Positions 22,923 to 29,408 of a DNA stretch of 29,408 bases are shown here, piece after piece. A model generated the notes under the pieces. That model ran no database searches. It had not been told where the DNA came from and was given only the letters and a program-made list of their open reading frames with translations. Where the stretch lies: positions 1-29,408 of the forward strand of contig MNVK01000061.1 in assembly GCA_001871685.1 (NCBI GenBank), given 5' to 3'. A program made the translations under genes and the position numbers. Each line of letters opens with the position of its first letter. Position 1 is the stretch's first letter. This DNA is from Nitrospirae bacterium CG1_02_44_142 (GTDB lineage: Bacteria; Nitrospirota; Thermodesulfovibrionia; Thermodesulfovibrionales; UBA1546).

Positions 22923-23450
22923 CTACGCGCCACTGCTGAGAAATCTTATGGCTTCTTTTACCTTTTCCAGATCCACCTGCGTATTTACGCATGGGCCAAA
23001 CGGCCGTTCATTGGGAATGCCAAGCACAGGAAGGGGATAGATATCAACAATCCCGCTGCTAAGGTCTGTTTCGCAGGCAACAGCAACTATTGCTTCGGGC
23101 TTTAAATTCCCTACAATCCTTCTTGCAAGTGTGCCTCCCGTAGCAACAGAAAGGTTCAGTTCATTCTCATCAGCAATCTGAATGAGGTCTTTTATCTCGC
23201 ACTTGCCGCATCTCTCGCAGTTGTAAATATTATGCGTAAGCCTTATTGTGCATTCATCTATCTGAAGGCAGTGCGGCAAAAGGAGCAGTATCTTCTTTGT
23301 CTTGGGATTTTCAGCCCTGACAAGCCTGTTGTTAAGATTTATAATAAACCTCTGAAACTGCTCTTTCTTCGCCTTTTTAAAAGAACCGACGACCATAAGC
23401 AGCGGATACAAAAACCTCAGCGCAAATCCTCTGACCCATCTGCGTCTCAT
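22923..23450 (-). CDS. DUF116 protein
   Basis: A 175-residue protein of the DUF116 family: LLLLPHCLQIDECTIRLTHNIYNCERCGKCEIKDLI, then ATGGTLARRIV and AIVAVACETDLSSGIVDIYPLPVLGIPN, ending with GPCVNT. The cysteine set (CLQIDEC, CERCGKC, AC, GPC) suggests a metal or redox site. A hydrophobic N-terminal segment (about 8-22) may anchor it. It begins inside the end of fmt (ATGA overlap), a link often seen for this family, so a role near formylation or deformylation is possible. Function unknown. Confidence 0.85.
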   Translation of the reverse strand: MRRRWVRGFALRFLYPLLMVVGSFKKAKKEQFQRFIINLNNRLVRAENPKTKKILLLLPHCLQIDECTIRLTHNIYNCERCGKCEIKDLIQIADENELNLSVATGGTLARRIVGNLKPEAIVAVACETDLSSGIVDIYPLPVLGIPNERPFGPCVNTQVDLEKVKEAIRFLSSGA

Positions 23451-24367
23451 GTAAAATACATCCCTTCTTTTATGTTCCTGCCTGAGAGAAAAGCCTTTGC
23501 CGGCATCACTTGTTTGTTCTGGGGCTGAAGCTCAATAATAGAAAGCAGCCCGCTGCCTGTCCCTGCAATAAACTCACCGCCATGCGCCTTTTCTATCCTT
23601 CCCGGCGTCCCCGGCCCCTCAATGGCATTAACTCTAATAAGTTTAATCATTTCCCTGTTCAAATAACAATATGCGCCGGGCCAGGGGCGCATCGCCCTCA
23701 CAAAGTTATATAATTCTGCCGCTGTCTTTGCCCAGTTTATTAGGCCGTCCTTTCTCTTAATGCTTGGGGCATAGGTAGCGTCTCCGGACTGTTTCTGAGG
23801 TTTCAGCGAGCCGTCCTTTATGCCACTTATTGTTTCAAGCAGCAGCGACGCCCCGAGTTCAGATAATTTACCGCTCAGGGTTTCTGTCGTATCATCCGTC
23901 TCTATCTCTATCTCTTTTTGAAGAAGTATATCTCCTGTGTCAAGCCCCTTATCCATAAGCATTGTTGTAATGCCTGTCTTTTTCTCGCCGTTTATTATCG
24001 CCCGGGCAATCGGGGCAGCGCCCCTGTATTTTGGGAGAAGCGATGCATGGACATTTATGCAGCCCAGCGCAGGAAGCCTGAGGATATCCTCTGTAAGAAT
24101 CCTTCCGTAAGCCGCAGCCACTATAAGTTCAGGCTTGATTGACGAAAGTTCATTCAGAAAAGCAGCATCATTTATTTTCTCCGGCTGAAGCACGTTGAGC
24201 CCGTTTTTTACTGAGAATTCTTTTACAGGAGGATGCGAAAGCAGATGACCCCTTCCCTTTTTTTTATCAGGCTGTGTTACTACTGCAGAGATTTCTTCTC
24301 CAGCCTGAATTAGCGCTTTAAGTGATGCGACTGCAAATAAAGGGGTGCCGAAAAAGACTATAGCCAT
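23447..24367 (-). CDS. fmt: methionyl-tRNA formyltransferase
   Basis: A 306-residue enzyme that formylates initiator Met-tRNA using 10-formyl-tetrahydrofolate. The catalytic residues N105 and H107 lie in INVHASLLPKYRGAAPI, and D143 in GLDTGDILL. The C-terminal tRNA-binding domain follows after about residue 205. It is placed directly after def and before DUF116 on the minus strand; def and fmt are neighbours in most bacteria. No strong Shine-Dalgarno; CAGGTG lies near the ATG. Confidence 0.96.
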   Translation of the reverse strand: MAIVFFGTPLFAVASLKALIQAGEEISAVVTQPDKKKGRGHLLSHPPVKEFSVKNGLNVLQPEKINDAAFLNELSSIKPELIVAAAYGRILTEDILRLPALGCINVHASLLPKYRGAAPIARAIINGEKKTGITTMLMDKGLDTGDILLQKEIEIETDDTTETLSGKLSELGASLLLETISGIKDGSLKPQKQSGDATYAPSIKRKDGLINWAKTAAELYNFVRAMRPWPGAYCYLNREMIKLIRVNAIEGPGTPGRIEKAHGGEFIAGTGSGLLSIIELQPQNKQVMPAKAFLSGRNIKEGMYFT

Positions 24368-24410
24368 TTAAACACCTGACAATTCAGAACAAATGATATG
24401 AGACTGTCTC

Positions 24411-24917
24411 TCACTTATTGCCCATTGCCTTTTTGAATTTTTTCTTAAAAAACTCTCTCTTGATGGGACTCAACCTGTCAACAAAGAGCATTCCTTCAAG
24501 ATGGTCTATCTCGTGCTGAAGCGCCCTTGCGAGAAGGTCTCCTCCTGCTATCTCTATGGGTTTGCCCTTTCTGTCTAGAGCCCTTACAACAACATCCTTA
24601 GCCCTCTTCACTTTTGCCCTGTAGTCCGGAATGCTGAGACATCCCTCTTCTTCTTCAACAAAACCTTTTTTTTCAATAATATCCGGGTTTATGAGAACTA
24701 TCAAAGGGATGCCTTCATCTGCTGCGCTTATATCTATCACGCAGAGTCTTTTTGAAATGCCGACCTGATTGGCTGCAAGGCCCACCCCTTTCGCAGCATA
24801 CATTGTTTCTATCATGTCATCTATCAGGCTCTGGATGCTGCTGTTTATATCAATGACAGGAGCAGTCTTTTGCTTTAAAACCTTCTCTGGATATTTTTTA
24901 ATCTCAAGCAGCGCCAT
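24411..24917 (-). CDS. def: peptide deformylase
   Basis: A 168-residue metalloenzyme that removes the formyl group from new proteins. The three family motifs are complete: GVGLAANQ (44-51), EGCLS (91-95, metal ligand C93) and HEIDH (135-139, ligands H135/H139 and catalytic E136). The gene begins inside the end of the epimerase gene (14-bp overlap), so it is probably translated by coupling. It is 43 nt before fmt. Confidence 0.97.
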   Translation of the reverse strand: MALLEIKKYPEKVLKQKTAPVIDINSSIQSLIDDMIETMYAAKGVGLAANQVGISKRLCVIDISAADEGIPLIVLINPDIIEKKGFVEEEEGCLSIPDYRAKVKRAKDVVVRALDRKGKPIEIAGGDLLARALQHEIDHLEGMLFVDRLSPIKREFFKKKFKKAMGNK

Positions 24918-25830
24918 TTTTTATTAAAAACCATTCCACAGTATTCCTGAGTCCTTCCTCAATTGAAACACCGGGACTCCAGCCTAAAATCTCCTGCGCC
25001 TTCCTGTATGAAAGGCATGAGCGCAGCTGCTCGCCTTTTTTTGCAGGGCCGTGCGCTGCGTTAACATCCCCGCCGGTTATCCTGATTAGGCTGCTGAATA
25101 ATTCATTTACAGACGTCTCAATTCCTGTGGATATATTAAATTCTCCTGAAGCGTTTACCCTCAACGCCTTTAGATTCGCCTCTACGACATCTCTTACATA
25201 CAAATAATCCCTTGTCTGAAGTCCATCGCCGTTTATCATAGGCTGTCCGCCCTTAATAAGTCTATTAGTAAAAATTGCAACAACGCCTGCCTCGCCATAG
25301 GGGTTCTGCCTGGGGCCATATACGTTAGAATACCTGAGCGTTATGTAATCAAGTCCGAAATTATATTTATAGCAATAAAGATATTTTTCACAGGACAGCT
25401 TTGCAACTGCGTACGGGCTCAACGGCCGCAAAGGGTGCATCTCATCTACGGGAAAATAGTCCTGAGCGCCGTAAATCGCTCCTCCTGTTGAGGCAAATAT
25501 GAACTTTTTAAGCCCTGCCTTTAGTCCAGCCTCTATGATATTCAGCGTGCCTATAATATTTGATGCAGCATCAGCAGCAGGGTTCTCAACAGATACACTG
25601 ATGCTAATCTGCGCTGCGTGGTGGTTAATAATCTCAGGACTGATATCCCTGATAACAGCAGATACGTCATCCCTTATATCAGCATGATAAAAGCTGGCAG
25701 CGGGGTTCAAATTGCTTCTGCTGCCTGTTGAAAGGTTGTCAATAACCGAGACTTCATGCCCCTCGTTTATATAGGCGTCAACGATATGGGAACCTATAAA
25801 ACCAGCTCCTCCTGTAACAAGTATTCGCAT
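24904..25830 (-). CDS. NAD-dependent sugar-nucleotide epimerase
   Basis: A 308-residue extended short-chain dehydrogenase. The NAD-binding motif GGAGFIG is at 7-13, and the catalytic Y140-x3-K144 lies in SPYAVAKLSCEKY. The family segment VENPAADAASNIIGTLNIIEA and NVYGPRQNPYGEAGVVAIF are the UDP-glucose 4-epimerase/WbpP-like signature. The substrate is probably a UDP-sugar but cannot be read from the sequence. It precedes and overlaps def, an unusual operon partner for a translation gene. First gene of the minus-strand group; its start lies about 110 nt from the divergent HD gene. Confidence 0.9.
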   Translation of the reverse strand: MRILVTGGAGFIGSHIVDAYINEGHEVSVIDNLSTGSRSNLNPAASFYHADIRDDVSAVIRDISPEIINHHAAQISISVSVENPAADAASNIIGTLNIIEAGLKAGLKKFIFASTGGAIYGAQDYFPVDEMHPLRPLSPYAVAKLSCEKYLYCYKYNFGLDYITLRYSNVYGPRQNPYGEAGVVAIFTNRLIKGGQPMINGDGLQTRDYLYVRDVVEANLKALRVNASGEFNISTGIETSVNELFSSLIRITGGDVNAAHGPAKKGEQLRSCLSYRKAQEILGWSPGVSIEEGLRNTVEWFLIKNGAA

Positions 25831-25928
25831 AGTTTATGATAACGCAAATTTCATGATGGAGACAAGGGTTAAGTGTAAAATAACTCTTACTTAACTTACA
25901 GAATCCTTGAATCCTGATTAATCCAATC

Positions 25929-25937
25929 TGTTAGAAT
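25929..25937 (+). promoter_or_regulatory. extended -10 promoter giving a possibly leaderless HD gene
   Basis: TGTTAGAAT (25929-25937) is an extended -10 box that ends only 5 nt before the ATG at 25943. Transcription would begin at or within the start codon. TTGAAT at 25907-25912 is a weak -35 with a 19-nt spacer. No Shine-Dalgarno is present. Confidence 0.5.
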
Positions 25938-25942
25938 ACTCC

Positions 25943-26491
25943 ATGCATCCGATAGGGATAATCAAAAAATATTACAACCCGGAATCCGAGGCTTATAGGT
26001 TTCTTATTCAGCACAGCACAATGGTGGCAAAAAAGGCGGTTGAAGCTGCTGAGAGGGTCAGGCGTCTGAATCCTGATATGAAATTTATTGAAGAGGCGGC
26101 AATGCTGCATGACATAGGAATATTCCTTACGCATGCGCCTCAAATCGGCTGTCATGGAGATAAGCCGTACATCTGTCACGGCTATCTCGGAAGAGAGCTG
26201 CTTGAAAAAGAAGGCTTTCCAAGACACGCCATTGTATGCGAGACACATGTCGGCGTCGGGCTTACAATCCCAGATATAGAAAAAAACAATTTCCCGCTGC
26301 CAAGAAGGGACATGACGCCAAAAACTCTGGAAGAAAAGATTGTGTGCTTTGCCGACAAGTTTTTTTCAAAGGACAATGAACCGCTCAGAGAAAAACCGAT
26401 TTCAAAGGCAAGAGAATTCATAGCAAGATTCGGAGACGATAAACTTAAGCAGTTTGATGAGTGGGTAAAATTGTTCAAGGAACCATTTTAA
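25943..26491 (+). CDS. HD-domain phosphohydrolase
   Basis: A 182-residue single-domain HD protein. The metal-binding set is H24 (in IQHSTMVAKKA), H56-D57 in AAMLHDIG, H79 in ICHGYLG and a later ETHVGVG. Members hydrolyse nucleotides or nucleotide second messengers, and the substrate is unknown here. The ATG has no Shine-Dalgarno and lies directly after an extended -10 box, so a leaderless message is likely. It converges with thiC. Confidence 0.85.
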   Translation: MHPIGIIKKYYNPESEAYRFLIQHSTMVAKKAVEAAERVRRLNPDMKFIEEAAMLHDIGIFLTHAPQIGCHGDKPYICHGYLGRELLEKEGFPRHAIVCETHVGVGLTIPDIEKNNFPLPRRDMTPKTLEEKIVCFADKFFSKDNEPLREKPISKAREFIARFGDDKLKQFDEWVKLFKEPF

Positions 26492-26539
26492 AACCAAAGA
26501 TTAATGAATTCCTTAAATTTACATTCTTAATTTTTAACT

Positions 26540-27826
26540 TTAGGATTTCTTCTTTAGAGCCCTTTCAACAGTCCTTATTGCGCAGAACTCTCCGCACATG
26601 CTGCACACTTCGCTTTCCGTCGGAGGAATCTCCGCCCTCCAGGCCTTCACCTTCTCTGGATTAAGGCTCAAGGCAATCTGCCCGTTCCAGTCAAGCGCCT
26701 TCCTGCATTTCGCCATCTGAATATCTTTTTCCATCGCTCCTTTTATCCCCTTTGCTATATCAGCGGCATGTGCAGCGAGCTTTGATACTATGACTCCTTC
26801 TTTTACATCCTCTATGGCCGGAAGCCTAATATGCTCTGAAGGCGTAACATAGCACAGGAAATCTGCTCCTGCCGCTCCTGCGGCTGCGCCGCCGATGGCT
26901 GCGGTTATGTGGTCATAACCCATTCCTATATCTGTAACAAGAGGTCCCAGAACATAGAATGGCGCTCCTTTGCAAATCTCCTTTTCAAGCCTTACATTCA
27001 GCTCAACCTGATTCAAAGGGACATGGCCCGGCCCTTCAATAATAACCTGAATATTTCTTTCAACAGCCAAGTCTCTTAATTCTCCGAGTGTCAGAAGCTC
27101 TTCTATCTGAGTCCTGTCTGTTGCATCTGCCAGACATCCCGGACGCATCCCGTCTCCGAGGCTCAGGGTCATGTCATATTTATAGGCAATCTCAAGAAGC
27201 CTGTCAAACTGTTCATAGAGAGGATTTTCTTTCTGATTGTATATCATCCATTCAAGGAGGAACGAGCCTCCCCTGCTTACTATGTCGAGAATCCTTCCTT
27301 CTTTTTTTAGTCTCTCTACCGCCCTCATTGTGAGTCCCGAATGAACAGTAATGAAGTCAACGCCCTCTCCTGCATGTTCTTCTATTACTTTAAAAAGGTC
27401 GTCTGCCGTCATCTTTGCTATTGCGCCTTTCTTTTCAGCGGCATGCACAGCAGCCTCATAGATTGGAACTGTCCCGACTGCAACAGGAGATTTTGTGAGC
27501 ATCGTCTTCCTGAGTTCTTTTATAGGCCCTCCCGTTGAAAGGTCCATCACGGCATCAGCGCCGTACTTAACCAGGACTTTAAGTTTTTCCATCTCATCGT
27601 CCACTGAAATCCTGTCTTTTGAGGTGCCGATATTGGCATTTATTTTTGTGCGCATGTTCTTCCCGATACCCATAGGCTTTATCTTGTGGTTTATGTTTAT
27701 CGGAATAACGCTCACGCCTGATGCAATATCACCTGAAAGCTGCTCGGGCGTTAACCCCTCATCAGATGCAACGAGCTTTACCTCATCTGTGATAATCCCC
27801 TTTTTTGCCAGTTCTATTCTTGTCAT
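26540..27826 (-). CDS. thiC: phosphomethylpyrimidine synthase (ThiC)
   Basis: A 428-residue radical-SAM enzyme that makes the HMP-P pyrimidine part of thiamine from aminoimidazole ribotide. It starts MTRIELAKKGIITDEVK, contains NANIGTS, MDLSTGG, EGPGHVPLNQ and LGPLVTDIGMGYDHITAAIGGA. The C-terminal cluster motif CSMCGEFC is present. I start at the ATG at 27826: GGAG lies about 9 nt upstream, and an in-frame ATG at 27868 would add 14 residues encoded by an inverted repeat. It is last in the thiG-thiE-thiC operon. Confidence 0.96.
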   Translation of the reverse strand: MTRIELAKKGIITDEVKLVASDEGLTPEQLSGDIASGVSVIPININHKIKPMGIGKNMRTKINANIGTSKDRISVDDEMEKLKVLVKYGADAVMDLSTGGPIKELRKTMLTKSPVAVGTVPIYEAAVHAAEKKGAIAKMTADDLFKVIEEHAGEGVDFITVHSGLTMRAVERLKKEGRILDIVSRGGSFLLEWMIYNQKENPLYEQFDRLLEIAYKYDMTLSLGDGMRPGCLADATDRTQIEELLTLGELRDLAVERNIQVIIEGPGHVPLNQVELNVRLEKEICKGAPFYVLGPLVTDIGMGYDHITAAIGGAAAGAAGADFLCYVTPSEHIRLPAIEDVKEGVIVSKLAAHAADIAKGIKGAMEKDIQMAKCRKALDWNGQIALSLNPEKVKAWRAEIPPTESEVCSMCGEFCAIRTVERALKKKS

Positions 27827-27845
27827 TTTGCTATTCTCCAATTGG

Positions 27846-27935
27846 TCATTGCGAGTGAAACGAAGCAATCTCGTCTTTTGAGTTTGTTGCGGCTGATATT
27901 AACGAAGATTGCCACGGGCTTCGCCCTCGCAATGA
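27846..27935. repeat. TCATTGCGAG-type inverted repeat between thiE and thiC
   Basis: The left arm (27846-27871) starts TCATTGCGAGTG and ends GAAGCAATCT; the right arm (27906-27935) is its imperfect inverse, ending CCTCGCAATGA. The arms share TCATTGCGAG, a GAAGC core and GCAATCT. The element carries the last codons and stop of thiE and extends the thiC frame upstream. Confidence 0.7.
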
Positions 27936-28600
27936 CATTTCAACCTTAGAAAACTCAAATATTTTTCTGTTTCCCCTTTAATCTTCTTAGTTCCTAAAAT
28001 CCCACTTATCAATGCAATCCCGTCAGCGCCTGCATCCATCACCTCTTTAACCATGTCAGTCTTAATTCCTCCAATTGCAAAAACCGGAATTGAAATCTCA
28101 GCCTTTGCTTTTCTGATAATATCAACTCCGAGAGGCTTGCCATATTTCAGTTTTGACGGTGTTTTATAAACAGGACCCAGTGTTATAAAATCAGCGCCTT
28201 CCTTTTCCGCCTGTTCTGCCTCTTCGATGCTGTGCGCTGATACGCCTATTAAAAAGCGTGATGCGTAATGCGTGATGCGTGATGCGTTAACAGCCTTTCT
28301 CTCTGCATGCGGAGACACGCTATTCTGCCCGAGATGAACGCCATCGGCTTTGACAGCCAAAGCAACATCAACCCTGTCATTAATAAATAATTTCGCCTTA
28401 TATTTATTTGTAATCTCTCTCATTTTATATGCCAGAGCAAGCAGTTCCCTTGTGCCTAAATCTTTCTCTCTAAGCTGTAAAGCCTTAACCCCGCCCTTTA
28501 ACGCCTCTTCAACTGCCGTGATGAGTGATGCGTAATGAGTAACGAGTTTTCTGTCTGTAATTAGATAAAGTTTAAAATCTATCAACTCATCACGCTTCAC
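27899..28600 (-). CDS. thiE: thiamine-phosphate synthase, invaded by repeats
   Basis: A 233-residue enzyme that joins HMP-pyrophosphate and thiazole phosphate. LYLITDRK, LQLREKDL, LFINDRVDVALAVKADGVHLGQ, LIGVSAHS, TLGPVYKTPSKLK and FAIGGI are all present. Three repeat tracts lie in or at the edge of it: the GTG start at 28600 is within a heptad tract, LVTHYASLI is encoded by 28517-28544, and ASRITHYASR by 28256-28290, where the loop is about 8-10 residues longer than usual. The tail KCHCEGEARGNLR comes from the inverted repeat at 27846-27935. The start is uncertain: a TTG at the fifth codon (28588) is possible. Core residues look intact, so it may still work. Confidence 0.9.
   Translation of the reverse strand: MKRDELIDFKLYLITDRKLVTHYASLITAVEEALKGGVKALQLREKDLGTRELLALAYKMREITNKYKAKLFINDRVDVALAVKADGVHLGQNSVSPHAERKAVNASRITHYASRFLIGVSAHSIEEAEQAEKEGADFITLGPVYKTPSKLKYGKPLGVDIIRKAKAEISIPVFAIGGIKTDMVKEVMDAGADGIALISGILGTKKIKGETEKYLSFLRLKCHCEGEARGNLR
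28256..28290. repeat. five tandem heptads inside thiE
   Basis: GCGTGAT, GCGTAAT, GCGTGAT, GCGTGAT, GCGTTAA at 28256-28290. Seven is not a multiple of three, so on the coding strand three heptads together encode seven residues, ASRITHY. Confidence 0.85.
28517..28544. repeat. four tandem heptads inside thiE, 5' part
   Basis: CGTGATG, AGTGATG, CGTAATG, AGTAACG at 28517-28544 have the same period and related words as 28256-28290. They encode the THYASLI region after the LITDRKL motif. Confidence 0.65.
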
Positions 28601-28614
28601 GCTTTACGCCTCAC
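28588..28614. repeat. heptad tract at the thiG-thiE junction
   Basis: On the minus strand GCGTAAA, GCGTGAA, GCGTGAT run in tandem and contain the thiE GTG start; they fill the 18-nt gap after thiG and replace a normal Shine-Dalgarno. Confidence 0.6.
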
Positions 28615-28618
28615 AGTC

Positions 28619-29389
28619 TTACAGCATTCCCTCTATCGGACTGCTCGCAGCGGCATAAAGTTTTTTGGGAATCCTCCCTGCCTTATACGCAAGCCTGCCT
28701 GCAAGCACCGCATGTTTCATGGCCTCCGCCATTGCAATCGGGTCTTTTGCCCCTGCAATCGCAGTATTAAGAAGAATCGCATCACAGCCTAATTCCATCG
28801 CAACAGCAGCATCAGACGCAGTTCCTACCCCAGCGTCCACAATAACAGGAGCTTTCACTGTCTCTAAAATAATCTTGATATTGTATGGATTCCTTATTCC
28901 AAGTCCGGAGCCTATCGGCGCAGCCAACGGCATCACAGCAACAGCTCCTGCATCAATCAGCCTTTTCGCCATTATTGGGTCATCATTGGTGTACGGGAAT
29001 ACAAGGAAGCCTTCCTTTGCGAGAATCTCGGTAGCTTTCAGCAGTCCGATAACATCAGGGAAAAGTGTCTTTTCGTCTCCTATTACCTCAAGCTTAATCA
29101 TATCCGAAATACCTGCCTCTCTTGCGAGCCTTGAATATCTGAGGGCGTCCTCAACATTGTAACAGCCGGCAGTATTCGGAAGAATCTTGTATTTCCTGGG
29201 GTCAATATAGTCAAATAGGTTTTCGGATTTCCTGTCTATGATATTCACCCTTCTTACAGCGACAGTAACAACATCCGCGCCTGACGCCTCAATAGCCTTC
29301 TTCGTCTCCTCAAAGTCCTTATACTTCCCAGTCCCAACCCAGAGACGGGATTTGAATTCTATCCCTTTAATTATAAACTTGTCTTCCAT
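28619..29389 (-). CDS. thiG: thiazole synthase
   Basis: A 256-residue enzyme that forms the thiazole ring of thiamine from deoxyxylulose phosphate, ThiS-thiocarboxylate and an imine. The catalytic lysine is K99 in DMIKLEVIGD. VVTVAVRR, LPNTAGC, PIGSGLGI and VDAGVGTASDAA are all conserved. I start at the ATG at 29389 because AAGGAG lies 5 nt upstream; the frame can be extended only to a GTG two codons before. The genes thiS and perhaps thiH or thiF would be expected beyond the window edge. thiE follows after 18 nt. Confidence 0.95.
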   Translation of the reverse strand: MEDKFIIKGIEFKSRLWVGTGKYKDFEETKKAIEASGADVVTVAVRRVNIIDRKSENLFDYIDPRKYKILPNTAGCYNVEDALRYSRLAREAGISDMIKLEVIGDEKTLFPDVIGLLKATEILAKEGFLVFPYTNDDPIMAKRLIDAGAVAVMPLAAPIGSGLGIRNPYNIKIILETVKAPVIVDAGVGTASDAAVAMELGCDAILLNTAIAGAKDPIAMAEAMKHAVLAGRLAYKAGRIPKKLYAAASSPIEGML

Positions 29390-29408
29390 ATACACTCCTT
29401 TTAACCTA

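Noticed and set aside
27827..27868. Longer start for thiC
   Set aside because: The extra 14 residues come from the inverted repeat and are not part of the ThiC family N-terminus.
29390..29408. TPP riboswitch before thiG
   Set aside because: Only 19 bases remain after the gene start; they show a ribosome site and nothing more. A riboswitch, if any, would be outside. None is seen before thiC either.

Overview
The window is a chromosomal segment from an anaerobic bacterium that reduces sulfite dissimilatorily. It is most likely a member of the Nitrospirota (Thermodesulfovibrionia-like) or a related deep-branching sulfate/sulfite reducer. That assignment is an inference from gene content: dsrABD, dsrC and dsrMKJOP together with an RsbRD-type gene, an NtrYX pair, DUF116 and DUF4390 genes, and strong Shine-Dalgarno sites. 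I could not run a phylogeny. No sat, aprAB or qmo genes lie in the window, so full sulfate reduction cannot be claimed. The presence of dsrD and absence of rdsr-type accessory genes favour the reductive direction.

Layout. Positions 1-1360 hold two small toxin-antitoxin-like pairs (VapBC-like; PBECR-type nuclease plus DUF2283), separated and followed by inverted repeats. Pyruvate kinase (1544-2965) then meets a convergent NtrY/NtrX operon with a DUF4390 protein (2962-6939). A DUF355 adenosine-specific kinase family gene (7095-7577) leads into the first dsr block: dsrC with its own terminator, an RsbRD-domain protein, and dsrM-K-J-O-P with overlapping or tightly spaced genes, ending in a terminator at 14021-14049. 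A short accessory stretch follows (small membrane protein, RelBE/ParDE-like pair, 2[4Fe-4S] ferredoxin). Next comes the translation operon thrS-infC-rpmI-rplT-pheS (15836-19958). The second dsr block, dsrA-dsrB-dsrD, is on the minus strand (20122-22775). It is followed on the minus strand by an epimerase-def-fmt-DUF116 group, a plus-strand HD phosphohydrolase, and a minus-strand thiG-thiE-thiC thiamine operon running off the right edge.

How the genes work together. DsrAB reduces sulfite and loads DsrC with a trisulfide. The membrane complex DsrMKJOP is thought to reduce DsrC-trisulfide with menaquinol or other electrons. DsrD stimulates DsrAB. The two blocks are about 6 kb apart, but the regions upstream of dsrC and dsrA share an identical 16-nt sequence (T8 followed by ATTTGACC) whose end reads as a -35 box, which suggests joint control.

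Most notable observations: (1) thrS appears to start at AUU and infC at AUA, each with an ideal Shine-Dalgarno and no usable AUG/GUG/UUG, so IF3 may control both genes through start-codon discrimination; (2) ThrS lacks the N-terminal TGS domain; (3) at least seven sites carry 7-nt-period repeats, several arranged as inverted repeats between genes, and three of them lie in or at the edge of thiE, which also reads into a different inverted repeat at its 3' end; (4) the shared dsr promoter motif. I found no rRNA, tRNA, CRISPR array, complete insertion sequence or riboswitch, and no gene-free stretch longer than about 300 bases. I did not identify a clearly new multi-gene system.
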